Assembly: GCA_958267355.1 (NCBI GenBank)
Contig: OY279575.1
Location: 353,726-417,725 of the forward strand
DNA: 64,000 bases
Direction: 5' to 3'
Origin: an uncultured Alphaproteobacteria bacterium
GTDB lineage: Bacteria > Pseudomonadota > Alphaproteobacteria > JALCBB01
Positions within the stretch are counted from its first letter, which is position 1. Every line of letters starts with the position of its first letter. A program made the translations under genes and the position numbers. The notes beneath the pieces are model-generated. The model searched no databases. It saw nothing but the letters and a program-made list of their open reading frames with translations, and was not told the DNA's origin. Positions 27,365 to 35,502 of the stretch are shown piece after piece.

Positions 27365-28209
27365 TTTTTAAAGCTTGTGTTGTCTTTATCTCCCCATGTT
27401 TTTACAAGGCTGAGTCCACAAATTTGACGTACGCCAGCTTCTTGTAATTTCATGGCGACATATTGGATGGTTCTTCCTGATTGGTATACATCATCTAATA
27501 GCACTACGGATTTGCCCTTAACATCAAACGCACCGACAGCTTTGAAGGATATTTCAGATTTTTTCCAAGCGTCCCATTTAGCCCCAAGCTTTGAGTTCTT
27601 AACGGCTTCTTTTTCTTTACCGAAGATGAATCCTTCAGTTATGTTCGGCTTGCCAATTTTTTCACTTACCAAAGCTGTCACCTGCCCTGGAAGGTCAACG
27701 GGTTTACGGGAAGGTATAGCACAAACAAAATCCACATCTTTATAGAAGGGAAGCGTGTTAATTTTTTCAGTGGCTAGAGAAGATAATTGCTCAACGATAT
27801 CTTTATTATTTGGATTATTTTTCCCTCGATGCACTAGGCTTCCTATTGAAGTGTATTCACTAGCTTTTCCCTCAACGAAATTAAAGTCCAGTGCTATTGA
27901 CAGCGCGAGGCAATTTCTTAGAAAGATTAGGCTACCTTGATCTTGGATCCAGCGTTCAATTATAGATAGTTCTTTTTCACTTATCTCGGATTTCACATAA
28001 TTTTTTTCATGCGCTTCATATTCTAAGAATAGTCCTGTTTGCTTTTCAAAAATTCTCTTTTGACACATAAAGGGCACCCAAAACTTGTTTTGGTAATCAG
28101 AGAGCCCAGAGGTATCACGAACGCACCTACGGCGTGGCGTTTTGTTGAACTCCGCAAGAACGGTATCTTCGGTGATTGTCTCCATTTTGCCGTGCCACCA
28201 ATCGCTCAT
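27361..28209 (-). CDS. Phosphoribosyltransferase-domain protein (ShosT-like)
   Basis: 282 residues. The C-terminal half is a ComF-like phosphoribosyltransferase: VDFVCAIPSRKP followed by the PRPP-binding loop SVVLLDDVYQSGRTIQYVA near residues 238-256. The N-terminal 150 residues have a CVRD..C-like pair and a helical part unlike housekeeping PRTases. Together with the overlapping DprA-like gene it matches the ShosT/ShosA gene pair, in which the PRTase is the toxin; that assignment is by domain content and order, not by alignment. Start ATG at 28207-28209 with a weak GGGA upstream. Clearly AT-rich relative to neighbours. Confidence 0.85.
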   Translation of the reverse strand: MSDWWHGKMETITEDTVLAEFNKTPRRRCVRDTSGLSDYQNKFWVPFMCQKRIFEKQTGLFLEYEAHEKNYVKSEISEKELSIIERWIQDQGSLIFLRNCLALSIALDFNFVEGKASEYTSIGSLVHRGKNNPNNKDIVEQLSSLATEKINTLPFYKDVDFVCAIPSRKPVDLPGQVTALVSEKIGKPNITEGFIFGKEKEAVKNSKLGAKWDAWKKSEISFKAVGAFDVKGKSVVLLDDVYQSGRTIQYVAMKLQEAGVRQICGLSLVKTWGDKDNTSFKK

Positions 28210-28582
28210 TGCGGTTTTTCCCTATAAAGCGCGTTCTGCGAGAATTTAAGTGCTGAAAATTCAGGAGTTTTGGTTTCTTTATCTTGTAATGTTCCTTAAA
28301 GGTTCTATTTACAATACCATATTTGGAGAAAAATTTTGCTTAGCTGACATCAAAACCCGTGGTCTTAAGGTGGAAACGGTAAAAAATACAATAATATTCA
28401 GTTATTTATACTGGGAAAAAATTAATTTCTAAGCCTATTCCTAGCTTTCCGCCCGATTTATCTCTTTTTTTGCCCCAAAAATCCGAAAAAAATTTGAATC
28501 TGCCTGAAAATGGCTCATTTCCTATATAGGAGAATTTCGCAACTCTATTAGCCCCCAAACCCCCAAACCGAAGGATTACCCT
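28210..28582. promoter_or_regulatory. AT-rich intergenic region upstream of the islet 2 operon
   Basis: About 370 bp between divergent genes. It shares the AT-rich composition of islet 2 up to about 28550 and must hold the promoters of both the operon (minus strand) and the gene at 28583. I see TTTATAG about 15 bp before the PRTase start on the minus strand as a possible -10, without a convincing -35. No gene or strong hairpin is evident. Confidence 0.35.
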
Positions 28583-29512
28583 ATGCACTCCGCACTCCCA
28601 GCCGACCAGCCAACGACAGCCGCCAAGCTGCGGGAAGTGCGCCAATACCTATCAAACCTTGACCCTGAACTACTGACAGAATCCCTAGCCAACCACTACG
28701 CAGGGCAGGCGGACAAAAGCGCAGAAATCCGCAGGGCAAACCTTGCTCAACTCCTACCCCAGCTCAACGACAAGCTAGAAGACGAAGTTAAAGCTCTGCT
28801 TTCCCTCCAACGCTCCATACAGGAAGAAGACGAAACCAACGCCAAGGAACGCGCACTCGGCAGGGCTTTCAACGCCCAACGCCGCCGAGACGAACGCCAG
28901 CTCATAATGTTTAACTTAGAGTTATTGCGGCTAAATCCTATGCCCGAGGGCTTGACCGAGCAGGAACTTCGCCACCACCAAGAAATTACGACCGAGACGA
29001 TGAATAGGCTTACAGAAGCCCTAGAGAATATGCGCACCCGCGGAAAGCTTGTAGAGCCTGAAACCTTTGACAAAAAGCAAACGATTGCCCCCCGCCGCAA
29101 CCTGCGGCGAGAAGAAGCCATACGGCGGACTGAGATGATCCGTGAGCTGACCCAGTTCTGCGAGCTTGTAGAACAAGTTGTAGCAGGAAAGAAAATCGTT
29201 GATGACGCGACTATGGCAGAGCTAATCGACCGCGCCCAAGCGTACCTATCCCCAGACGAACATATCAAAGAGTACAGCGAGACCGAAGACTACCGCAGCA
29301 CCCGCCGTTTGATAGATAACAGCTCTTCACACGAGAAGAAGATTGCGCTGCGTGTAGAAGCCGAAGACCGCTACGCCGGCATGGATTGGAGCAATCCCTA
29401 CGAGAAGAAGCCCGACAAGCCCAAAAAAGAGCCCAGTGCCATCTATGTAGACGGAGGCAACATCCCCAACCCCAAACTCTACCCCCCAAAGCCGAAAGGC
29501 CAAGATCCCTGA
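28583..29512 (+). CDS. Hypothetical protein, charged and helical
   Basis: 309 residues, start ATG with GAAGGA 9 bp upstream. No family recognised. It is rich in Glu, Arg and Leu with likely helices and coiled-coil tendency between about 15 and 240, and a Pro/Lys-rich C-terminal tail of 50 residues (PYEKKPDKPKKEP). No signal peptide or membrane segment. GC content is like the chromosome rather than islet 2, so it probably does not belong to that operon. It is followed directly by a copy of the dispersed repeat. Confidence 0.75.
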   Translation: MHSALPADQPTTAAKLREVRQYLSNLDPELLTESLANHYAGQADKSAEIRRANLAQLLPQLNDKLEDEVKALLSLQRSIQEEDETNAKERALGRAFNAQRRRDERQLIMFNLELLRLNPMPEGLTEQELRHHQEITTETMNRLTEALENMRTRGKLVEPETFDKKQTIAPRRNLRREEAIRRTEMIRELTQFCELVEQVVAGKKIVDDATMAELIDRAQAYLSPDEHIKEYSETEDYRSTRRLIDNSSSHEKKIALRVEAEDRYAGMDWSNPYEKKPDKPKKEPSAIYVDGGNIPNPKLYPPKPKGQDP

Positions 29513-29944
29513 CCTTCCCCCGTCTTCTAATTACCCTAATTCCTAAGCCGAAAAAGAAGGGGTTAGGGTTGGGCTTTACTTCAACATTTAATTTACGGCG
29601 GCTTACGCCGCCTAGTGCCGCGAAGCCTTGCGCTACGCGCAAGATGCTTCGCGGCGTCCGCTTCGCTTCGCTCGTTTCACTCCGCTCCGCTCGCGCTCGT
29701 GCCCTACGGGCACTCGGTGGGTCTTCATCTCTAAGGTTGGGAAAGGGCAAGCCGCGTATCACCCGTCTTCGTCTTACTGGCGGGCTAGGCTTTTACAGGG
29801 CTTCGTCTCCGCAATGGGTTTTGGCTCAATTAGCCCTTTGGCTAAAACTATGGGGCTTAACGGCTGGTGGGGGATACAAGACTTGGCACGAATGCCGCAC
29901 CGCAAGGTGCCCGCTACTTAACTAATACGAAGTGGAGTAGGGGG
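29513..29944. repeat. Dispersed mosaic repeat, copy 3 (+), and adjoining sequence
   Basis: The core starts at 29531 (TTACCCTAATTCCTAAGCCG) and the element continues to about 29735 with palindromes (GGCGGCTTACGCCGCC, a CGCGAAG...CTTCGCG hairpin) and the CTCGCGCTCGTGCCCTACGG module also seen at 10878 and inverted at 32340. 29760-29815 is the TCTTCGTCTTACTGG module. 29815-29944 is unassigned; no gene seen. Confidence 0.85.
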
Positions 29945-30511
29945 TTAGGAAGGGTTTAGTGGGGCGGGGGAGATCAGGACGGAGAATTCTTCGCACCAAA
30001 TCACAACACTTCCAACTTCTTCAACAGTCACAGAAGCAGGAACTGGATATACCTGACTACCCTTAAAGGCGCGTAAGGCTCCGATGATCGTGCCAGGACT
30101 AGATTGAAAGTCAGAACGAGTTTTTATCTCCGTCGCTTCCTTCACATAAACACGATACGCAGGGCCAGGACCCACTTCAAAATCTTCGCGCAAAAATACC
30201 GTAAGCCTTCCGCCTTCTTCGTAAAGCTCAACCGCTCCCTTGCCCCAGTGAACTCGGTCATTAGGATTCACATGCTGGAATTGTCCCGTAGCAACCAAGC
30301 GGCGTTCGCTAGATTGACTCGCTGTCTCGCCCGTCTTTGCCTCCGTGTTTGCTCCCGCAGCAGGCGCCACTGCCACCGACACAGGAGGTAAAGTCTCAGT
30401 CGCCACAATGTCCGACAAAAACCAAAAAGGATAAATGAATATCCCCACAGCAAAGCCAAATGCCGCGCCAGCCAAACCGCCACCTATCAAGCCAAGCAGA
30501 AATCTACGCAT
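29945..30511 (-). CDS. Membrane-anchored DM13-domain protein
   Basis: 188 residues. Residues 7-35 form a Gly-rich hydrophobic N-terminal anchor; 36-75 is a low-complexity linker; about 76-182 is a DM13 domain: GQFQHVNPNDRVHWGKGAVELYE, LREDFEVGPGPAYRVYV, LRAFKGSQVYPVP, and VVIWCEEFSVLISPAPL with the single conserved Cys. DM13 domains are thought to take part in extracytoplasmic redox reactions, so this protein probably faces the periplasm. It stands alone, convergent with the gene at 28583 and divergent from dapA. Confidence 0.85.
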   Translation of the reverse strand: MRRFLLGLIGGGLAGAAFGFAVGIFIYPFWFLSDIVATETLPPVSVAVAPAAGANTEAKTGETASQSSERRLVATGQFQHVNPNDRVHWGKGAVELYEEGGRLTVFLREDFEVGPGPAYRVYVKEATEIKTRSDFQSSPGTIIGALRAFKGSQVYPVPASVTVEEVGSVVIWCEEFSVLISPAPLNPS

Positions 30512-30589
30512 AAAAACCCCCTAGATGGTTCCACAATCGCTTCTGTTGCCTCCTAGCGCCGATTCTAGCACAGGCAGGCCTGTGTGTTA

Positions 30590-30740
30590 GTATAACCATC
30601 CACAAAGCCACACACACGCCTTACACAGCCCGTCAGGCACATAATCAAAGCTGGCTCCAAGCACAAGCCGAAACACAACTCCAAGCACAAGACAAATCGC
30701 AAGTCAGACACAAGCCAAATCACAACTCCAAGTACAAGCA
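30590..30740. repeat. Degenerate ACAAGCC/ACAACTCCAAG repeats upstream of dapA
   Basis: Degenerate 10-20 bp units such as CACAACTCCAAGCACAAGAC fill most of the gap before dapA and run up to its start codon; the dapA ribosome site is not obvious. Confidence 0.65.
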
Positions 30741-30745
30741 CAACC

Positions 30746-31687
30746 ATGACCCCAAAACTAAGTGGACTGCTAACCGCAATGGTAACTCCGTTTTCTGCCG
30801 ATGGGCGGAAAATAGACGAAACCGCGCTCGCAAACTTCATAGAATGGCAAATCAATCAAGGAGCTTCAGGACTCGTACCCTGCGGCACAACAGGTGAGTC
30901 TCCTGTTTTGACTCCTGCCGAACACGATCATGTCGCGGCTCTGACAGTAGAAATCGTCAATAAGCGCGTGCCCGTCATCGTCGGCACAGGCTCCAACGCA
31001 ACAGCCGAAGCAGTAGAACGAACACAACACGCCGAAACCATCGGCGCCGATGTCGCAATGCTGGTCACTCCGTACTACAATAAGCCAAACCAAGAAGGCA
31101 TGATCCAGCACTTTGAAGCCGTGCTGAAGGAAACCAAGTCTATTCCAATTATTATCTACAATATTCCGCCGCGTTCGGTGGTGGATTTTCTACCCGAGTC
31201 CTTCGCTCGACTCCTGCATCACGAACGACTCATCGGAGTCAAAGACGCAACGCAAAACCTTGTCCGTCCCGCACAAATGCGCGAAGTCATAGCACAGGCA
31301 AAACGCACCGATAGTTTCTTCCAAATCAGTGGAGAAGACCCAACAGCTCTGGCTTTCCTCGCACAAGGCGGACACGGAGTCATCTCCGTCACAGGAAATG
31401 TCGCCCCGCGGCTCATGGCACAAGCCCAAGAACTCTGGCAGGCTGGAAATTTCTCCGCCGCCGAAGAAATTGACGCAGTTCTTCAGCCCCTACATAAAGC
31501 CATCTTCGCAGCACCTTCACCCGCTCCCGCAAAATATGCCCTTGCCCAAGCAGGGCTAATGGAAGCCACCGTGCGCCTGCCCATTGTCCCGCCCGACGAG
31601 TCGGTGAAAGCCCAGATAGACCAAGCCGTACAACAAGCAAAACTATCCTTCCATATAGACAAAACAGCACAGCCAAGCGCAGCCTAA
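30746..31687 (+). CDS. dapA: 4-Hydroxy-tetrahydrodipicolinate synthase
   Basis: 313 residues, Schiff-base class I aldolase-like enzyme condensing pyruvate with aspartate semialdehyde in lysine and diaminopimelate synthesis. The active-site lysine is in LIGVKDAT, the Tyr in IIIYNIPPRSVVD, and PCGTTGESPVLT is the substrate loop. It is about 20 residues longer than the usual 292, from an Ala/Gln-rich C-terminus. It precedes smpB, a common alphaproteobacterial neighbour. Low-complexity sequence on both sides hides any promoter. Confidence 0.95.
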   Translation: MTPKLSGLLTAMVTPFSADGRKIDETALANFIEWQINQGASGLVPCGTTGESPVLTPAEHDHVAALTVEIVNKRVPVIVGTGSNATAEAVERTQHAETIGADVAMLVTPYYNKPNQEGMIQHFEAVLKETKSIPIIIYNIPPRSVVDFLPESFARLLHHERLIGVKDATQNLVRPAQMREVIAQAKRTDSFFQISGEDPTALAFLAQGGHGVISVTGNVAPRLMAQAQELWQAGNFSAAEEIDAVLQPLHKAIFAAPSPAPAKYALAQAGLMEATVRLPIVPPDESVKAQIDQAVQQAKLSFHIDKTAQPSAA

Positions 31688-31689
31688 AA

Positions 31690-31815
31690 ACCGCTAAACA
31701 CAATTCTTCACCCAAAATCATTCACCCAATTCCTCACAGGCAATTTCTCACACGCAATTCCTCACGCAAAGTTCTTCACGCGAAATTACACACGCAATTC
31801 CTCACACAATTCTTT
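31690..31815. repeat. CACACGCAATTCCTCA-type repeats between dapA and smpB
   Basis: Seven to eight degenerate copies of a 14-17 bp unit (ATTCTTCACCC, CACACGCAATTCCTCA) fill the gap and replace the normal ribosome-site region of smpB. Confidence 0.7.
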
Positions 31816-31820
31816 GACAG

Positions 31821-32327
31821 GTGGCAAAGCACTCCACACACCAACAAAAACAAGCGAGCAAAGGCACAAAAGCCAAGACTCTCGCCCGCAATCGCCGTGC
31901 ATCCTACGATTACACATTAGAAGACACACTAGAAGCAGGAATTGTTCTTCTCGGCTCCGAAGTCAAAGCCTTGCGACAGGGAGACGGCTCAATCCAGCAA
32001 GCCTGGATCGGCGAAAAAAACGGAGAGCTATATCTATTCAACGCCCAAATCGGTGGCTACGCTCCCGCCGCAGGAACAGCACACGAGCCCAACCGAGCCC
32101 GCAAGCTGTTAGTCAAACACCGAGAACTAAAACGACTCCGCGCAGAGGTAAAGCAAAAAGGTATGAGCTTAGTACCGCTATCGCTCTACTTCAATCGCCG
32201 TGGCTTGGCAAAGCTAGCTTTCGCTCCAGGGAAAGGAAAACGCCAAATAGATAAACGCCAATCAATCAAAGAACGCACCTGGAAACGCCGCCGCACCCAA
32301 AACCTACAAAGCACCTTGCGGAGATGA
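31821..32327 (+). CDS. smpB: SsrA-binding protein
   Basis: 168 residues from a GTG start. SmpB delivers tmRNA to stalled ribosomes. The OB-fold core begins ARNRRASYDYTLEDTLEAGI with GSEVKALRQGDGSIQQAW, then LYLFNAQIGGY and HEPNRARKLLVKHREL; the basic C-terminal tail (RQIDKRQSIKERTWKR) is conserved. No Shine-Dalgarno is seen because the upstream region is repeat sequence. A copy of the dispersed repeat starts at the stop codon. The tmRNA gene is not in the window. Confidence 0.95.
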   Translation: MAKHSTHQQKQASKGTKAKTLARNRRASYDYTLEDTLEAGIVLLGSEVKALRQGDGSIQQAWIGEKNGELYLFNAQIGGYAPAAGTAHEPNRARKLLVKHRELKRLRAEVKQKGMSLVPLSLYFNRRGLAKLAFAPGKGKRQIDKRQSIKERTWKRRRTQNLQSTLRR

Positions 32328-32545
32328 AGACCCACCGAGTGCCCGTAGGGCACGAGCGCAAGCGGAGTGGAGCGTTAGCGAACGGAGCGAAGCGGACACC
32401 GCGTAGCGGCGGCTTTAGCCACCGTGAAGCGTCTTGCGCGTAGCGCACCGCTTCACGGCACTAGGCGGCGCAAGCCGCCGTAACTTAAACAGTGAGAGAA
32501 AGACTAACCCTGACCCATTCTTTTACGGCTCAGAAATCAGGGTAG
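32324..32545 (-). repeat. Dispersed mosaic repeat, copy 4 (-)
   Basis: Core at about 32480-32544 (minus strand ACCCTGATTTCTGAGCCG). Going left come a GGCGGCGCAAGCCGCC palindrome, a GTGAAGCGTCTTGCGCG...CGCTTCAC hairpin, and the module ACGAGCGCAAGCGGAGTGGA. It begins within a few bases of the smpB stop. Confidence 0.85.
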
Positions 32546-32583
32546 TTAGGGGAAGGGATAGCGCACCGCTCGCAAACAAAATC

Positions 32584-33195
32584 TTATTCTTCTTCGTAAT
32601 CACCTTCAGGGCTGTAGTGGTGATCGGCTCCCTGCGGAATAGGATTGGACTCATCTGAGTCACGCATAATCTTGTCGCGGATCTGCTCCAAGTCTAAAAA
32701 GTTATCCGCCTGTCGCCGCAATTCATCAGAAATCATCGGCGGCTGAGTCCGCACAGTAGAAACCACCGTAACCCGAACCCCTTGACGCTGCACCGCCGCC
32801 ACCAAGCGACTAAACTGACCAGACCCAGAAAACAACACCACATGACTCAAAAAACGACTCGCCTCAAGCATATCCACCGCAATTTCTAAATCCATGTTTT
32901 GGCGCTTCACAGGCCGCTGTGCGCCTTCCCCAGGACCATAATCACGAACCGTACGCGTAACCATAGAATAGCCATTGTAATCCAGCCAATCAATCAAAGG
33001 CCGCAAAGGCGAAAAATTCTGCTGCTCTTCATACAACGGCGTATAGTAAAACGCCCGCACCAAACACGCCTGCTTCGCAAACAGGTTGTACAATTTACGG
33101 TAGTCTATATCAAAACCCAGCTCACGAGCCGTAACATGGGAATTGACTCCATCGATAAACAGAGCAATGCGCTCTTCGCCGTAGAACTTAACCAT
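32584..33195 (-). CDS. NYN/LabA-like PIN-fold protein with altered active-site motif
   Basis: 203 residues of the LabA/DUF88 NYN family (PIN-like RNases). Asp in IALFIDGVNS (first acidic site) and the pair in MDLEIAVDML are kept. The last motif, normally SGDGDF or SGDSDF, reads SGSGQF here (about residues 121-126), so two acidic positions are lost; the codons are TCT GGG TCT GGT CAG TTT. The tail is acidic. The gene normally sits between smpB and rpoZ in this class, as here. It may have lost nuclease activity or use other residues. Confidence 0.88.
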   Translation of the reverse strand: MVKFYGEERIALFIDGVNSHVTARELGFDIDYRKLYNLFAKQACLVRAFYYTPLYEEQQNFSPLRPLIDWLDYNGYSMVTRTVRDYGPGEGAQRPVKRQNMDLEIAVDMLEASRFLSHVVLFSGSGQFSRLVAAVQRQGVRVTVVSTVRTQPPMISDELRRQADNFLDLEQIRDKIMRDSDESNPIPQGADHHYSPEGDYEEE

Positions 33196-33571
33196 CGCTT
33201 TACCTCTTTCAATCGCTTCTTTGATTCACAAGTTGATTCACAAGTTTGGATCCACAAGTCTGCTTCCCGCTTTCGTCTCTAGGCACTAGAGAACACCACA
33301 CAACTATGGCATTCCGCACCAAGAAATCAAGTCCCAACCAGTCTGCCAAACCAATACCCGATAACAAAGCTCGTTTCCCCCAGTTGCCAAGCAAGAATAG
33401 AGCAAAAACCAGCAAAAAGCAAACACAAAAAAACCACAAAAAAATTCTTAGAACGCACGGAAACTTACCGCCCCACAAGCCCACAAAAACAAGCCACAGA
33501 AATAAACCGCCAAAACAAGCCACAGAAATAAGCCACAGAAACAAACCACAGAAACGAACCAAGGAACACAG
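33196..33571. repeat. Intergenic region with AAGCCACAGAAAC repeats
   Basis: About 375 bp between the divergent NYN and folK genes. 33460-33560 holds six to seven copies of a 12-15 bp unit (CAAGCCACAGAAATAAACC). Frames on both strands stay open but have repeat composition only; I call no gene. An AAGGA ribosome site for folK ends the region. Confidence 0.7.
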
Positions 33572-34111
33572 ATGATCTACCTCGGACTTGGAGCCAATCT
33601 AAACCGCTCCGATGGCACAAAGCCCGACAAAACCCTACGCCAAGCCATAGACGCACTGGATAACATCGGCGTAGAAGTAACCCATAGCTCCCGCCTGTGG
33701 AGTAGTGCGCCAATTCTACAAGACAAGGCACCAAGCCAGCCACGCTACATCAATGCCGTAGTCGCAGTCCGTGAGGAAAAAATAGCACCACAAGTCAATC
33801 CAGAAACCACAGCCCAGAATTTTCTTGTCCGCCTTTTAGAACTAGAAAAGCAGTTTGAACGCACACGCGGCAAAGACGCAGAAGTAAATCCCGCTCCGCG
33901 CACGCTAGACCTTGACCTGCTGGATTGGCACGGAGTCATCATGGATAGCCCTAGTCTCGTCCTGCCACACGCCAAAATGCACCAACGCGCCTTCGTGCTG
34001 AAACCCCTAGCCGAAATCGCTCCCGACTGGTTGCATCCACGGCTGGGAAAAACCGCCCACCAGCTCCTAGAAGCACTCCAGAGCCAAAAACAAGACCTAT
34101 ACCCCCTGTAA
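33572..34111 (+). CDS. folK: HPPK, 6-hydroxymethyl-dihydropterin pyrophosphokinase
   Basis: 179 residues; transfers pyrophosphate from ATP to 6-hydroxymethyl-7,8-dihydropterin in folate synthesis. MIYLGLGANL starts the protein; NPAPRTLDLDLL carries the catalytic Asp pair and LPHAKMHQRAFVLKPLAEI is the second signature. AAGGA lies 7 bp before the ATG. Length is normal. It precedes rpoZ by 460 bp of satellite DNA, keeping the usual alphaproteobacterial order. Confidence 0.93.
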   Translation: MIYLGLGANLNRSDGTKPDKTLRQAIDALDNIGVEVTHSSRLWSSAPILQDKAPSQPRYINAVVAVREEKIAPQVNPETTAQNFLVRLLELEKQFERTRGKDAEVNPAPRTLDLDLLDWHGVIMDSPSLVLPHAKMHQRAFVLKPLAEIAPDWLHPRLGKTAHQLLEALQSQKQDLYPL

Positions 34112-34450
34112 AGCCCAGATAAGCCCCACGCCGCCTTGTAAGCACCCACAGCAAGCCACAATGGGCTTATAGCCCCCCTATAAGCCCTGTGTAGCCCCAT
34201 AGCCCCCTATAAGCCCTATGTAGCCCCATAGCCCACACAAGCACCCAATAGCCCACAGCAAGCCCTATGTAGCCCCATAGCCCACACAAGCACCCAATAG
34301 CCCACAGCAAGCCCTATGTAGCCCCGATAGCCCGCACAAGCCCCCAGTAGCCCAGAGCAATATGCCCCCATACCTTGCCTAGAACACACAAAACCTGTAA
34401 AAATTAGCCACTTCGCCGCTTTTGTCCCCTAGCACAGAATTTAAGCACAG
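34112..34450. repeat. 49-bp satellite upstream of rpoZ
   Basis: Exact 49-bp units at 34212-34260, 34261-34309 and 34310-34358 (the last diverged), starting AGCCCTATGTAGCCCCATAG, preceded by shorter AGCCCCCTATA copies from about 34155. The units abut without spacers. The rest of the gap to 34573 is Pro-codon-like low-complexity sequence with no gene. Confidence 0.88.
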
Positions 34451-34573
34451 AACTTGCCTCCGCCAAGGCTCCTGCCTTGGAGACTCCACCTGCCACACAT
34501 AGCCAACAGAGCCACAAACCCCCACACACAAAACCACCACCCAAAAAATCCCCCCACAAAAAAGAGACAAACC

Positions 34574-35491
34574 ATGGCCCGCATCACAGTTGAAGACTGC
34601 ATCAACAAAGTACCCAATCGCTTCCGATTGGTGATCTCCGCCGCCCAACGCGCACGGGAAATCGCATCAGGCTTTCCCATCTCGGTAGAACGCGACAATG
34701 ACAAAAATCCCGTTATCGCCCTGCGCGAAATCGCCGAGGGAAACTACACCGCCGAAGAACTCGTAGAAAAACGTATCGTAGACCTAATGCGACGCGGCGA
34801 AGAAAAAGAACACGAAGTCATCGAAAACACCGAAACCCTAGACGAAGAAGCCGCATACATCGCTCGCGGAGATGCACTCGCCGCCGCAGGCAAGTTGGCT
34901 GAAGGAGATAGAGCCGCTCGCAACATCGGGCTAGAAGACGAAGACGAGCTTGAAGACGGAAGCACCAAGGTAAGTGAACTCGGCGAAGTCAGTGATGACG
35001 AATTCAGCAAAGTCGGTATCGGATCCGAACCCCTAGCCGATGATGCGGCAATTCCCGCTTCGTCAGAACCGCTCATCGGAGCCTTGGAAGACGCAATGCG
35101 TAGCGCCTACGAACAGCAAGAAGAAGTGCCAGGCGTAACCAAGAGCGCAACAGAAGCTACAACAACGGAAACAACTGCCAGTGCGGTTGAAAATGTGATT
35201 GAAACCACAGCAGGCACAGAAAATGCGTCTGCTATGGATGAGTCCTTGGCGCAGGCACCTGCGTTTGATGACTCCGCTTTGGATGCGCCTGTGATTAGCG
35301 AGCCAATGGTGAGTGAGTCTGCGGGTGAGTCTATGGATAAGTCCGTGGGTGAGTCCGTGGCGGATAAAGCCACAACGAGCCAAACCAAGGCTGATGAGTC
35401 TGTGGCTGATGAGTCCGTGGCTGATAAGTCTGTGTCTGATAAATCTGCGAATGCTGCTCCTGACGGTGAGGGAGAGTCCGCCAAGCAGTAG
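34574..35491 (+). CDS. rpoZ: RNA polymerase omega subunit with long acidic tail
   Basis: 305 residues from the ATG at 34574. Residues 1-70 are a normal omega: MARITVEDCINKVPNRFRLV and ISAAQRAREIASG, and NPVIALREIAEG. Omega is usually 90-140 residues; here about 200 more follow, acidic and Ser/Thr/Ala-rich, ending in ESVADESVADKSVSDKSA repeats of a 15-bp unit (about 35385-35450). Omega helps assemble RNA polymerase and in many bacteria contributes to the ppGpp site; the neighbouring Rsh enzyme makes ppGpp. 11 bp separate the two genes. Confidence 0.93.
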   Translation: MARITVEDCINKVPNRFRLVISAAQRAREIASGFPISVERDNDKNPVIALREIAEGNYTAEELVEKRIVDLMRRGEEKEHEVIENTETLDEEAAYIARGDALAAAGKLAEGDRAARNIGLEDEDELEDGSTKVSELGEVSDDEFSKVGIGSEPLADDAAIPASSEPLIGALEDAMRSAYEQQEEVPGVTKSATEATTTETTASAVENVIETTAGTENASAMDESLAQAPAFDDSALDAPVISEPMVSESAGESMDKSVGESVADKATTSQTKADESVADESVADKSVSDKSANAAPDGEGESAKQ

Positions 35492-35502
35492 AGCGGATAC
35501 TT

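Noticed and set aside
29386..29925. Frames through repeat copies 3 and 6 (also 63058-63411)
   Set aside because: They start in real genes or hairpins and translate the mosaic repeat; similar peptides at other copies reflect DNA repeats, not a protein family.
29815..29944. Possible tmRNA or other structural RNA next to copy 3, near smpB
   Set aside because: I found no tRNA-like ends, no tag reading frame and no consistent stem set.
33209..33575. Small open frames on both strands between the NYN gene and folK
   Set aside because: Composition is that of the AAGCCACAGAAAC repeats; no conserved features.
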